Shown here: piece by piece, positions 1-6,033 of the stretch
Layout: each line of letters starts with the position of its first letter
How positions within the stretch are numbered: position 1 is the stretch's first letter
Assembly: GCA_946408315.1 (NCBI GenBank)
Contig: CAMJRV010000160.1
Span: forward strand, 1 to 6,043
Direction: 5' to 3'
Length of the DNA: 6,043 nt
From: an uncultured Bacillota bacterium
Lineage (GTDB): Bacteria > Bacillota > Clostridia > Peptostreptococcales > Anaerovoracaceae
Translations under genes and position numbers: made by a program
The notes under the pieces: generated by a model
What the model was told of the DNA's origin: nothing
The model's database searches: none
The model's input: only the letters and a program-made list of their open reading frames with translations

Positions 1-1
1 G

Positions 2-1126
2 CTTACTGCGGAAGGCTCCATTTCCGGAGCGGTAGAAGCCGTACGGGCGGGCGCTTTCACTTATTTGCTGAAGCCTGCCGATATCAACGAATTGATTTTC
101 AATGTTCAAAGGGCTTTTGAGCTGTATTCGATCAAGGATGAAAATATTATTTTAAAACAGCAGATGCTTGAAAAGTCGGGGAGAAAGCTTCTCGTGGGGA
201 ACAGCAGAAAAATTGAGGAGATTCGCAGCAAAATCAATACGATCGCAAAGACGGACACAACGGTGCTGATTACGGGGGAAAGCGGTACCGGGAAAGAAAT
301 CCTGGCCAATATGGTTCACTACCAGAGCGGCAGGGCGGATAAACCGTTTGTCAGGGTAAATTGTGCGGCGCTGACAGAAAGCCTGCTGGAAAGTGAATTG
401 TTCGGCCATGAGAAAGGGGCTTTTACGGGGGCGGACAAAACCCACAGAGGAAAGTTTGAGATTGCGAACAATGGGACCATTCTGCTGGATGAGATCGGGG
501 AATTGTCGATGAATACCCAGGCGAAGCTGTTAAGGGTATTGCAGGAAAGGGAGTTTGAAAGGGTTGGGGGTTCCGGGACGCTCAAGATTAACTTTAGACT
601 GATCGCTTCTACGAATAAGGATCTGAAGCGGGAGGTGGAAATGGGAAGCTTTCGAAACGATCTGTACTACAGGATCAACGTGATGCCCATCCGCCTTCCT
701 CCTCTGAGGGAACGAAAAGAGGACATCGCCGTGCTGGCAGATTACTTTATCTCGGAGCTGTCGAAGGAAATGAACAAAAAGATTTCTCCCCTCTCTCAAG
801 AAGCAATCGAGATCTTCAGAGGATACGACTGGCCGGGCAATGTGAGGGAATTGCGGAATATCGTAGAGCGTCTTGTCGTCATGTCTCATACGAGTGAAAT
901 CAATCTGTCCGATATTCCCGAGGAATTAAAGATCAACGGAAGGGTTAAGAGCCTGCCGAAAGCAGGCGCCTCTTTAATCGAGTCAAGAAAGGAATTTGAA
1001 CGGCAGTTTATCCTGGACGCATTGAGCAGGAATCATCAAAATGTAGGGAGAACGGCAGAGGATATCAGCATTGCAAAGAAAAACCTTTATAAAAAAATAA
1101 AGGAATATCAAATCGACTTGAACTGA
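2..1126 (+). CDS. Sigma-54-dependent response regulator, NtrC/AtoC type (5' partial)
   Basis: This is a cytoplasmic two-component response regulator that would activate sigma-54 RNA polymerase by ATP hydrolysis after phosphorylation. The frame is open from base 2, and the first residues are the end of a receiver domain: LTAEGS carries the conserved Thr and GAFTYLLKP the conserved Lys-Pro. The TTG at 65 is therefore internal and the true start lies upstream. Numbering from that TTG, the AAA+ domain spans about 42-285: Walker A GESGTGKE 71-78, GAFTGA sigma-54 contact loop 118-123, Walker B LLDEIGE about 140-146, sensor I ASTN 181-184, putative arginine fingers in FRNDLYYR 196-203, and WPGNVREL 256-263. 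A Fis-type helix-turn-helix lies at about 327-350 (NVGRTAEDIS, then KKNLYKKIKEY). All three domains look intact where visible. A partner histidine kinase is probably upstream, but this is inference. The target genes cannot be read from this window. Confidence 0.95.
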   Translation, partial: LTAEGSISGAVEAVRAGAFTYLLKPADINELIFNVQRAFELYSIKDENIILKQQMLEKSGRKLLVGNSRKIEEIRSKINTIAKTDTTVLITGESGTGKEILANMVHYQSGRADKPFVRVNCAALTESLLESELFGHEKGAFTGADKTHRGKFEIANNGTILLDEIGELSMNTQAKLLRVLQEREFERVGGSGTLKINFRLIASTNKDLKREVEMGSFRNDLYYRINVMPIRLPPLRERKEDIAVLADYFISELSKEMNKKISPLSQEAIEIFRGYDWPGNVRELRNIVERLVVMSHTSEINLSDIPEELKINGRVKSLPKAGASLIESRKEFERQFILDALSRNHQNVGRTAEDISIAKKNLYKKIKEYQIDLN

Positions 1127-1173
1127 TTTTTAAATAACCGGGGGAGCCCTGTATTTAGATTGGAGACGGTAGT

Positions 1174-1968
1174 ATGAAAGCGCAGAGAATCAGACATTAT
1201 ACCTTTGACAGTATCATTGGAAGCAATGCCGGTTTTCTTCACACGATTGCCAGGGCCAAAATGGCGTCAAAAAACTCGGCCCCGGTATTGATACAGGGGG
1301 AAACCGGAACGGGAAAGGAGCTTATCGCTCAAAGCATACACTATGGAGGGGAAAGACAAATGGAGCCTTTTCTTGCTCAAAACTGCGCGGCACTGCCTTA
1401 CGGACTTGTGGAGGGGATTTTGTTCGGAACGCGGGAGGGAGGCTTTACAGGAGCCATTGACCGCAAAGGTATCTTTGAACAGGCAAACTATGGAACGCTG
1501 CTGCTCGATGAAATAAATGCGCTGCCATACGATTTACAGGGTCGGCTGCTGAGGGTCTTGCAGGAGGATTATGTCCGGCCCGTGGGGGGTACTTATGATA
1601 TTCCTGTCGATGTGAGAATCATTGCTACGTTAAATGAAGAGCCGGAATATTTGATCCGGAAAGGAAGGCTGAGGAAGGACCTGTTCTACCGGTTGAACGT
1701 GATTCCGATCCGGGTTCCTCCGTTAAGAGAGCGGAAAGAAGACATTTTACCGCTGGCCAATGCGTTTATCGAGAAATATAACGATAAGTATCATAAGGCG
1801 GTAAAAAGGATTTCAAAGGATGGGATACAGAGCTTAATGGAATATGATTATCCGGGAAATGTCAGGGAATTGGAGAACTTGATTATGTCAGCCATGTCGA
1901 TGACAGAAGAGATCGATGTTTTGACATCTGCAGATCTATGCATTTCCAAGACATCCCCCAGATGTTGA
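1174..1968 (+). CDS. Sigma-54 activator AAA+ module, RocR-like, lacking sensor and DNA-binding domains (possible remnant)
   Basis: This 264-residue protein is almost only the ATPase core of a bacterial enhancer-binding protein. Walker A GETGTGKE is at 42-49, the sigma-54 loop reads GGFTGA (89-94) instead of GAFTGA, Walker B LLLDEI is at 109-114, FYRLNV at 171-176 carries a putative arginine finger, and YPGNVREL is at 226-233. The opening (YTFDSIIGSN) and phrases such as AQNCAALP and ILFGTREGGFTGA resemble RocR/BkdR proteins, which normally have a PAS domain before this point and a Fis-type helix-turn-helix after it. Neither is present, and only 47 bases separate it from the upstream regulator. 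The start is supported by GGAGA seven bases before the ATG. The last nine residues look out of frame: one extra base near 1937/1938 would read on as ADLMHFQDIPQML to a TAG at 1995-1997, still with no helix-turn-helix. It may be a decayed gene, or a short protein acting without its own DNA contact. Its family is clear; whether it functions is unknown. Confidence 0.8.
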   Translation: MKAQRIRHYTFDSIIGSNAGFLHTIARAKMASKNSAPVLIQGETGTGKELIAQSIHYGGERQMEPFLAQNCAALPYGLVEGILFGTREGGFTGAIDRKGIFEQANYGTLLLDEINALPYDLQGRLLRVLQEDYVRPVGGTYDIPVDVRIIATLNEEPEYLIRKGRLRKDLFYRLNVIPIRVPPLRERKEDILPLANAFIEKYNDKYHKAVKRISKDGIQSLMEYDYPGNVRELENLIMSAMSMTEEIDVLTSADLCISKTSPRC

Positions 1969-1976
1969 TTGACGGG

Positions 1977-2005
1977 GCTCAGGATTATTCCGTATAGCCC
2001 TGAGC
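1977..2005. other. Inverted repeat between convergent genes
   Basis: GCTCAGG (1977-1983) pairs with CCTGAGC (1999-2005) around a 15-base loop. The stop codon of the secreted-protein gene lies in the loop. The site sits where the two convergent genes end, so it could act as a weak transcription barrier or protect RNA ends. No U-run follows on either strand, so it is not called an intrinsic terminator. Confidence 0.3.
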
Positions 2006-3010
2006 GGTGTCGATTCCTACCGTATTCGTCGCACTGTCAAAGGTTACGCCGATATCGAAGGATTTGGCGATATCTCTCAGTTTGAAATAGTTGTTTCCGT
2101 TGATGTTATATGCGGTTAAGGAGATCTCCTCGCCGTCCTTATATATCTTTGAAGTGTTCAGGACCGCATTCTTCGCCTTGCCGTCTCCCTTGGCCATCTC
2201 GCCGCCTGCTACGGTGTAAGCCTTGTTGGATAAGAGGTTGATGGCCTTTACTTCCGCATTCCATTCCACTTCAAACTGCTTTGCAGTACCGCTCACGACC
2301 TTGGCCAGGTCACGAAGCTTGAAATAGTTGTTGCCGTTGATATTATAGGCTTCAAAGGAAGTCGCTGTTCCGTTTACCAGCACCTTGGACGCGGTGGGCT
2401 TTGCAGGAGCTTTTTCGGGCGCTGCTGCAGGTGCAGGGGCAGGTGCGGAGGTTTCGGACTGAGCCGTGTCTCCCAGCACATGGATCAAAACGTTGCAAGA
2501 ATCGGCATAACCTTCATACCTGAAAGTCACGAAATAGTAGCCGGAGTCCTTCAGCGTGACCTTGCATCCCGCCAGAAGGAGAGGTGCATCGTCATTATAA
2601 TTTTTCAGTTCCGACATATCGACAGTGATTTCGCGGCCGTCGACAGAATCGGCCGGCCCCGCGGCGAGGACTTTTGCTTTGCCGGAAACCGGAAGGGGAT
2701 CGCCGACGGTAGTAAACGTCTTTTCGCCTTCCTGCACCATCTTGTAGACCTCGAATATGGACGTGTCTTGCAGCGTGGTGACGGCCGCAGGCGAATTAGT
2801 TTCAAAATAAGCGTCAAGGACTTCATCGATCTCTTTGCCGTTCAGAGTCTTCACAACGTTGGATACGGACAGGTCCTTCCGGTCCAGCTCCGGATAGCCC
2901 TTCACATCGACAGTGGAGCCTTCGGCGGCATAGACCGCAACGGGAGCAAGCATAAAGAATGATGCCAGCATCACCAAGAATAATTTTGTAATTTTCCCTC
3001 TGAGTTTCAT
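1985..3010 (-). CDS. Secreted protein with copper amine oxidase N-terminal-like (stalk) C-terminal region
   Basis: This 341-residue protein is predicted to be exported. It has a basic N-terminus, a hydrophobic stretch at about 9-25 (LFLVMLASFFMLAP) and a likely signal peptidase site after VYA or VYAA (28/29). Residues about 30-183 form a domain I do not recognise. Its later part looks beta-rich (GYYFVTFRYEGY, NVLIHVLGD), and its Cys149 and Cys172 are the only cysteines of the mature protein, so they could pair. A Pro/Ala/Lys linker at 188-208 (2384-2449) leads to a C-terminal region with two copies of YNINGNNYFKLRD (222-234 and 301-313). This arrangement is typical of proteins named after the copper amine oxidase N-terminal domain. 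No catalytic oxidase domain is present, so enzyme activity should not be assumed. The family is often cell-wall or extracellular, but no anchor or SLH repeat is seen. The start is firm: AAAGGAGG lies six bases before the ATG. A separate promoter precedes it, so it is not simply the last gene of the exporter operon. Confidence 0.9.
   Translation of the reverse strand: MKLRGKITKLFLVMLASFFMLAPVAVYAAEGSTVDVKGYPELDRKDLSVSNVVKTLNGKEIDEVLDAYFETNSPAAVTTLQDTSIFEVYKMVQEGEKTFTTVGDPLPVSGKAKVLAAGPADSVDGREITVDMSELKNYNDDAPLLLAGCKVTLKDSGYYFVTFRYEGYADSCNVLIHVLGDTAQSETSAPAPAPAAAPEKAPAKPTASKVLVNGTATSFEAYNINGNNYFKLRDLAKVVSGTAKQFEVEWNAEVKAINLLSNKAYTVAGGEMAKGDGKAKNAVLNTSKIYKDGEEISLTAYNINGNNYFKLRDIAKSFDIGVTFDSATNTVGIDTAQGYTE
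2063..2110 (-). repeat. Second copy of the YNINGNNYFKLRD-type motif
   Basis: This encodes residues 301-316 of the secreted protein (YNINGNNYFKLRDIAK). It matches the copy at 2300-2347 in all but one residue (Ile for Leu), and the DNA is also closely similar. The copies are 79 residues apart, consistent with duplication of one structural unit of the domain. This is a protein-level repeat, not a mobile element. Confidence 0.8.
2300..2347 (-). repeat. First copy of the YNINGNNYFKLRD-type motif
   Basis: This encodes residues 222-237 of the secreted protein (YNINGNNYFKLRDLAK), paired with the copy at 2063-2110. It opens the C-terminal region just after the Pro/Ala linker and the lead-in KVLVNGTATSFEA. 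The second copy has a comparable lead-in (KIYKDGEEISLTA), so the repeat unit extends upstream of the core motif with lower identity. Confidence 0.8.
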
Positions 3011-3051
3011 GTTCTGCCTCCTTTAAAAATGTGGTATGTCTAGACTTGTTT

Positions 3052-3080
3052 AATATAACAAAATGTTGTCTGATTGTAAA
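3052..3080 (-). promoter_or_regulatory. Sigma-A-like promoter of the secreted-protein gene
   Basis: On the minus strand, TTTACA (-35, 3080-3075) is followed after 17 bases by TATATT (-10, 3057-3052). Each hexamer matches the housekeeping consensus at five of six positions, and the spacing is ideal. Transcription would start near 3045, giving a leader of about 35 bases with a strong Shine-Dalgarno. This supports independent transcription of the gene at 3010-1985. Confidence 0.7.
3058..3069. promoter_or_regulatory. Putative operator palindrome inside the promoter spacer
   Basis: ACAAAATGTTGT has ACAA/TTGT arms and lies wholly between the -35 and -10 elements of the secreted-protein promoter, where a bound repressor would block polymerase. 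It matches ACAACGTGTTGT at 5949-5960 in 10 of 12 positions. The arms are short and the region is A/T-rich, so chance is possible. Confidence 0.35.
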
Positions 3081-3131
3081 TAAAGAAGGCATAATTTAGC
3101 AATCATATATAGAAAAAATAGCAAAATTTGA

Positions 3132-4100
3132 CTAAAAATCGATTTCTGCTTCCTGTCCCGGTTTCAGCGGACAGTTTTTCGGCAGGAGCAGCTTGATCTT
3201 CACGCTTTCCTTGTTCTTGTTGGCTGGGGTCTGCATATCCTTCGGTGTGTATTCGCTCTTCACGTCGATATATTTGACGACCGCCTCATATTCTTTCCCG
3301 TCGCTTTTGACAGGAAAGGTCTGGTTATAATCGACAGAGTTCAGATAGTCTATGGGAAGGTAGAACACGAAGTATTTCTCATCGTCCGATGCGACGTCGA
3401 CGAGCTGAAAGCCCGGCGAGACCATATCTCCGGCGACATAGCTCTTGCTCATGACCACACCTGCGCCGGCGGCGCGGACCGTAAATTTCTCAAGCCGATC
3501 CTTCATCTCTTCGAGCTGGATTTCCGTCTGCCGGATATCGATCCGCGTCGATTCCGCGGAGGAACCGTTCTTTGCGCTGTCGAGCTGTGCCTTTGCCGCG
3601 GTCATCGCGTTGGCGGCCGAATCCGCCTTTACTTTCGCAAGATCGAGGGAATCCTTGGGGAGGGCTCCCTGATTGTAAAGGGATTGGGCGTTTCTATAAT
3701 CTAAAGCGGCTTTTTCGCTGGAAGAAGCGGCGCTGTTGTAATTGGACTGGGCGATGGACAGATTGTTTTCCGCCAGACTGTTTTTTCCTCCAACTTCCAG
3801 TTCCGTCAGGGCGAGCTTTTTCTTCTCAAGCGTAAGCTGCAGCTGATCGTAGGCATATTTCTGATCCGAATCGTCGATCCTCGCTATGATATCCCCTTTT
3901 GAAACGGGCTGGCCGAGTTCGACGGGAATCTCCAGAATCTTTCCGGAAACCTCGGCAGTGTGAGAAAGGATCGTAGCCTCCACCACGCCGGTATAATTCC
4001 GGCCGCCGTTCCCGTAATAAAGCGCTGCCAAAGAGGCAACCACGATCAGAACGAGCAGCGGAATCACTTTCTTTTTATGTCCTGCTATATGCTTCATCAT
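3132..4100 (-). CDS. HlyD/YbhG-type membrane fusion (periplasmic adaptor-like) subunit of an ABC exporter
   Basis: This 322-residue protein is the accessory subunit of the efflux system encoded with it. A basic start and one transmembrane segment (about 11-29, VIPLLVLIVVASLAALYY) anchor it with the bulk outside. A first biotinyl-lipoyl-like half (about 39-76, ending PVSKGDIIARID) is followed by a long alpha-helical hairpin rich in Ala, Lys and Glu (about 80-205). The second lipoyl half comes next (about 206-236, VAGDMVSPGFQL), then a beta-barrel region containing SEYTPKDMQTPANKNK (282-297), a motif also seen in YbhG-like proteins. Length is close to E. coli YbhG. Two ATGs stand in tandem; GGAGG at 4106-4110 is five bases from the first and eight from the second (4097), so translation may begin at the second. 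It lies 33 bases after the permease gene, consistent with one operon. In a Gram-positive cell it would extend the export path across the wall; the substrate is unknown. Confidence 0.93.
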   Translation of the reverse strand: MMKHIAGHKKKVIPLLVLIVVASLAALYYGNGGRNYTGVVEATILSHTAEVSGKILEIPVELGQPVSKGDIIARIDDSDQKYAYDQLQLTLEKKKLALTELEVGGKNSLAENNLSIAQSNYNSAASSSEKAALDYRNAQSLYNQGALPKDSLDLAKVKADSAANAMTAAKAQLDSAKNGSSAESTRIDIRQTEIQLEEMKDRLEKFTVRAAGAGVVMSKSYVAGDMVSPGFQLVDVASDDEKYFVFYLPIDYLNSVDYNQTFPVKSDGKEYEAVVKYIDVKSEYTPKDMQTPANKNKESVKIKLLLPKNCPLKPGQEAEIDF

Positions 4101-4133
4101 TCCATCCTCCTATTTTGCTAGTTTTGCAAGCGG

Positions 4134-5156
4134 CTAAATTCTGCGATAACGCTTTAACAGCATCGTATTGGCGGTCATAAAGATCAAGGTCAGCCCCAGA
4201 AGCATGGCGGCGTCCAATGCGATGGAAAGAAAACCGCTGCCGCGGATCATGACCTTATCCAGCGCGTCCGCAACGTAATAGAGGGGCATAAACTTCCCCA
4301 CCACGGCCCATTCCGGCGAAAGGTCGAACAGCCCGGTAAAGAAGACCTGGGGAACGACGACGATGGGGATAAACTGGATCATCTGAAATTCACTGGACGC
4401 CGCCGTTGAAAGCAGGATGCCGAGGGACAGGGCGGTCATCGCGGAAAGCAGGGTGATCAGCAGGACGAGCCATAGGGACCCGATCATCATAATATTGAGG
4501 ACATACACCACATAAAACGTTATGATGGTGGACTGCACGACGGTGACGGTCCCAAATCCGATGATGTAGCCGGCGACGATTTCCCAGCGCTTGATCGGTG
4601 TGGACAGCAGCTTTTCCAGCGTCCCGGTGGTGCGCTCCTGCAGGAACGAAATCCCGGAAATCAGGAAGGTGAAGAAGAAGACCAGAAAGCCGATGAGCAG
4701 GGAGCCGAAATTATCGAACATTTTCAAGTCGCCGGCGCCGTAGACGTAGTTGACCTCCGTTTTCAGGTCAACCCTCTCCTGTGAGGCGAACATGGCTTTT
4801 TTCGCCTGCTCCATGGCTGCCAGCGCCTGGGATGCCTTCGTGGTATTGCCTCCGTCCAGATCGATCGTAAGCTTTCCGCTGACCATCGTTACCGAGGCGA
4901 TGATCTCTTTTTTCTTCAGCAGCTCTGCCGCTTCCGACTCTGTGCAGCGGACCGGGATCAGGTTGTTTTCATAAAGGTTTTCTACATATTGCTGCGGAGC
5001 GTTGACGATCCCCACATTCAGATTCGTGGAAGAGGTGTCCAGGATAAAGTAGATCAGAGTCAGCAGCAGCAGGGGTGCGCATAGGATCAGGGCAAGGGTT
5101 CTCTTATCGTGGCGCAGTTGATTGATGATGCGCAGGGCCATCGCTTTAATCCTCAA
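4134..5156 (-). CDS. ABC-2 type transporter permease (YbhS/YbhR-like)
   Basis: This is the membrane subunit of the exporter, predicted to work as a homodimer because only one permease gene is present. From the chosen start (340 residues) it has an N-terminal RIINQLRHDKRTLAL stretch, TM1 at about 21-39, a large outward loop at about 40-147, then five more membrane segments (about 150-171, 196-220, 228-252, 260-280, 309-331). The ABC-2 signature FLQERTTGTLEKLLSTPIKR starts at 171, and MPLYYVADAL lies at 290-299. Three starts compete. TTG at 5156 has GGAGG eight bases upstream and gives the family-like opening MRIKAMALRII. ATG at 5141 has GAGG nine bases upstream and follows the ATPase stop by four bases. 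The longest frame (TTG at 5192) has no clear ribosome site. The gene overlaps the end of the ATPase gene, implying translational coupling. It could export drugs, lipids or antimicrobial peptides; nothing here decides which. Confidence 0.93.
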   Translation of the reverse strand: MRIKAMALRIINQLRHDKRTLALILCAPLLLLTLIYFILDTSSTNLNVGIVNAPQQYVENLYENNLIPVRCTESEAAELLKKKEIIASVTMVSGKLTIDLDGGNTTKASQALAAMEQAKKAMFASQERVDLKTEVNYVYGAGDLKMFDNFGSLLIGFLVFFFTFLISGISFLQERTTGTLEKLLSTPIKRWEIVAGYIIGFGTVTVVQSTIITFYVVYVLNIMMIGSLWLVLLITLLSAMTALSLGILLSTAASSEFQMIQFIPIVVVPQVFFTGLFDLSPEWAVVGKFMPLYYVADALDKVMIRGSGFLSIALDAAMLLGLTLIFMTANTMLLKRYRRI

Positions 5157-5883
5157 GCTTTCCACCTCCATATCGTATGAACGCTTCCTCAATGGTATCC
5201 GCTCCGATGTTCTTCTGAAGCTCTTCCGGGGTTCCCTGGGCGATGAGGACGCCGCGGCGCATCATTGCAAGCCGGTGGCATTTCAGCGCTTCATCCATGA
5301 CGTGGGTTGTGACAAGGATCGTCACGCCCTTTTCGGACATTTCGTAAAGCTCCTTCCAGATATCCTGACGAAGCAGGGGGTCGATCCCTACCGTCGGCTC
5401 ATCCAGAATCAGGACCTTTGGGTTGTGCAGGATGGCCATGGCAAGAGAAAGCCTTCGCTTCATGCCGCCGGAATACGCTCCCACCGGTTTGTTCAGATCG
5501 TCCGAAAGACTCATCAGCTCCATTACTTCCAAAATACGCTTCTTGTAGTGCTCTTTTTTCATACCGTATATGGCGGCAAAAAACTCCAGGTTTTCTGCGG
5601 CGGACAGCGTCATATACAGAGCGTCCGACTGGGCCATATAGCCGATATCGTTCATCAGGGACAACTGAGGCATCTTTTTCCCCAGCACATAGGTTTCCCC
5701 CGAAGTGGACTCCGAGATGCCCGCCATGATTTTGACCGTAGTGGTCTTGCCGCAGCCCGAAGGTCCCAGCAGGCCGTAGATACAGCCGTAGGGCACCTTC
5801 AGCGAGACATCGTTCAGCACCTGCTTCTCGCCAAAGTATTTGTTTACCTTATCCAGTGTGATGCAATCGGTTCCGTTTTCCAT
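5146..5883 (-). CDS. ABC transporter ATP-binding protein of an ABC-2 exporter (YbhF/CcmA-like)
   Basis: This is the cytoplasmic ATPase that drives the permease encoded next to it. It has a single nucleotide-binding domain of 245 residues from the chosen start: Walker A GPSGCGKTTT (40-49), Q-loop GYMAQSD with Gln85, ABC signature YSGGMKRR (137-144), Walker B LILDEPT (158-164), D-loop GIDP (166-169) and H-loop TTH (His194). All catalytic motifs are intact. The GIDP loop and the C-terminal ADTIEEAFIRYGG segment fit the drug- and lipid-export branch of ABC-2 ATPases. The ATG at 5883 is preferred because AGAGG stands eight bases upstream and the protein then begins like its relatives. An ATG at 5901 and a TTG at 5952 extend the frame but lack good ribosome sites, and the TTG lies in the operator region. 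It is the first gene of a three-gene operon. The single domain contrasts with E. coli YbhF, which has two. Confidence 0.95.
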   Translation of the reverse strand: MENGTDCITLDKVNKYFGEKQVLNDVSLKVPYGCIYGLLGPSGCGKTTTVKIMAGISESTSGETYVLGKKMPQLSLMNDIGYMAQSDALYMTLSAAENLEFFAAIYGMKKEHYKKRILEVMELMSLSDDLNKPVGAYSGGMKRRLSLAMAILHNPKVLILDEPTVGIDPLLRQDIWKELYEMSEKGVTILVTTHVMDEALKCHRLAMMRRGVLIAQGTPEELQKNIGADTIEEAFIRYGGGKLED

Positions 5884-5939
5884 AAAGCGATCCTCTGTCA
5901 TACAGAAATTCCCGGCGTGAACCGGATCGAATTTTTTGG

Positions 5940-5968
5940 TTGTACACGACAACGTGTTGTTTTATACT
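5940..5968 (+). promoter_or_regulatory. Possible + strand promoter for the divergent gene beyond the window
   Basis: TTGTAC (5940-5945), a 17-base spacer and TATACT (5963-5968) make a plausible housekeeping promoter. The -10 has five of six consensus bases but the -35 only the leading TTG. The palindrome at 5949-5960 fills the spacer. A leader of about 70 bases or more would run to the ribosome site at the window end. Confidence 0.35.
5949..5960. promoter_or_regulatory. Putative operator palindrome next to the exporter promoter
   Basis: ACAAC-GT-GTTGT is an inverted repeat with perfect five-base arms. It lies just downstream of the predicted start of the exporter transcript and inside the spacer of the possible opposite promoter. 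A repressor bound here could control both directions, as is common for a regulator encoded divergently from an efflux operon. The regulator family cannot be deduced from the site. Confidence 0.45.
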
Positions 5969-5971
5969 TTT

Positions 5972-5999
5972 ATTATAATCATTCTGATAAAAAAATAAA
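5972..5999 (-). promoter_or_regulatory. Promoter of the ABC exporter operon
   Basis: A perfect minus-strand TATAAT (5977-5972) lies about 90 bases before the ATPase start. A -35 is less clear: TTTATT (5999-5994) is spaced 16 bases away, while a better-looking TTGATT (6003-5998) is 20 bases away, which is too far for normal use. The poor -35 suggests a weak or activator-assisted promoter. No other convincing promoter precedes the three-gene operon. Confidence 0.55.
5973..5987. promoter_or_regulatory. PerR/Fur-box-like sequence overlapping the exporter -10
   Basis: TTATAAT-C-ATTCTGA matches the 7-1-7 PerR box consensus (TTATAAT-N-ATTATAA) at 12 of 14 arm positions, and the Fur version at 11. 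It overlaps the -10 of the exporter promoter. The -10 itself accounts for much of the match in this A/T-rich stretch, so this is only suggestive. Confidence 0.25.
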
Positions 6000-6009
6000 T
6001 CAACAATGT

Positions 6010-6023
6010 CACGACGAGTGTCG
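6010..6023. promoter_or_regulatory. Second palindromic site in the divergent regulatory region
   Basis: The segment CACGACGAGTGTCG contains CGAC-GAGT-GTCG, a perfect four-base inverted repeat. It also resembles 5945-5959: both read CACGAC, then two or three bases, then GTGTYG. Two related sites about 65 bases apart, flanking the promoter elements, would suit a dimeric regulator. Biological role is inferred from position only. Confidence 0.35.
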
Positions 6024-6033
6024 GGCAATGAAA

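Noticed and set aside
65..67. TTG at 65 as the start of the response regulator
   Set aside because: The frame is open upstream and encodes the conserved end of a receiver domain (LTAEGS, then GAFTYLLKP), so the TTG is an internal Leu codon.
1127..1173. Sigma-54 (-24/-12) promoter in the intergenic gaps
   Set aside because: No TGGCAC-N5-TTGCA-like pair was found here or in the gaps at 3011-3131 and 5953-6043, so the targets of the two activators are probably elsewhere.
1977..2005. Bidirectional intrinsic terminator between the convergent genes
   Set aside because: The stem is only seven pairs with a 15-base loop, and no U-run follows on either strand.
2384..2449. Low-complexity repeat as a tandem DNA repeat
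   Set aside because: The GCAGG-rich stretch simply encodes the Pro/Ala linker of the secreted protein and has no regular period.
2480..2962. 160-codon open frame on the + strand opposite the secreted-protein gene
   Set aside because: It is antisense to a gene with a signal peptide, strong ribosome site and recognisable repeats. Its translation resembles no known protein and it has no ribosome site of note.
3081..3131. Terminator after the membrane fusion gene
   Set aside because: T-rich stretches and short self-complementary words (for example AAATCGATTT) occur, but no stem-loop with a proper loop precedes a T-run. Read-through into the next gene cannot be excluded.
5884..5952. N-terminal extension of the ATPase to the TTG at 5952
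   Set aside because: It lacks a ribosome site, runs into the palindrome at 5949-5960 and adds residues unlike the family. The ATG at 5883 has AGAGG at good spacing.
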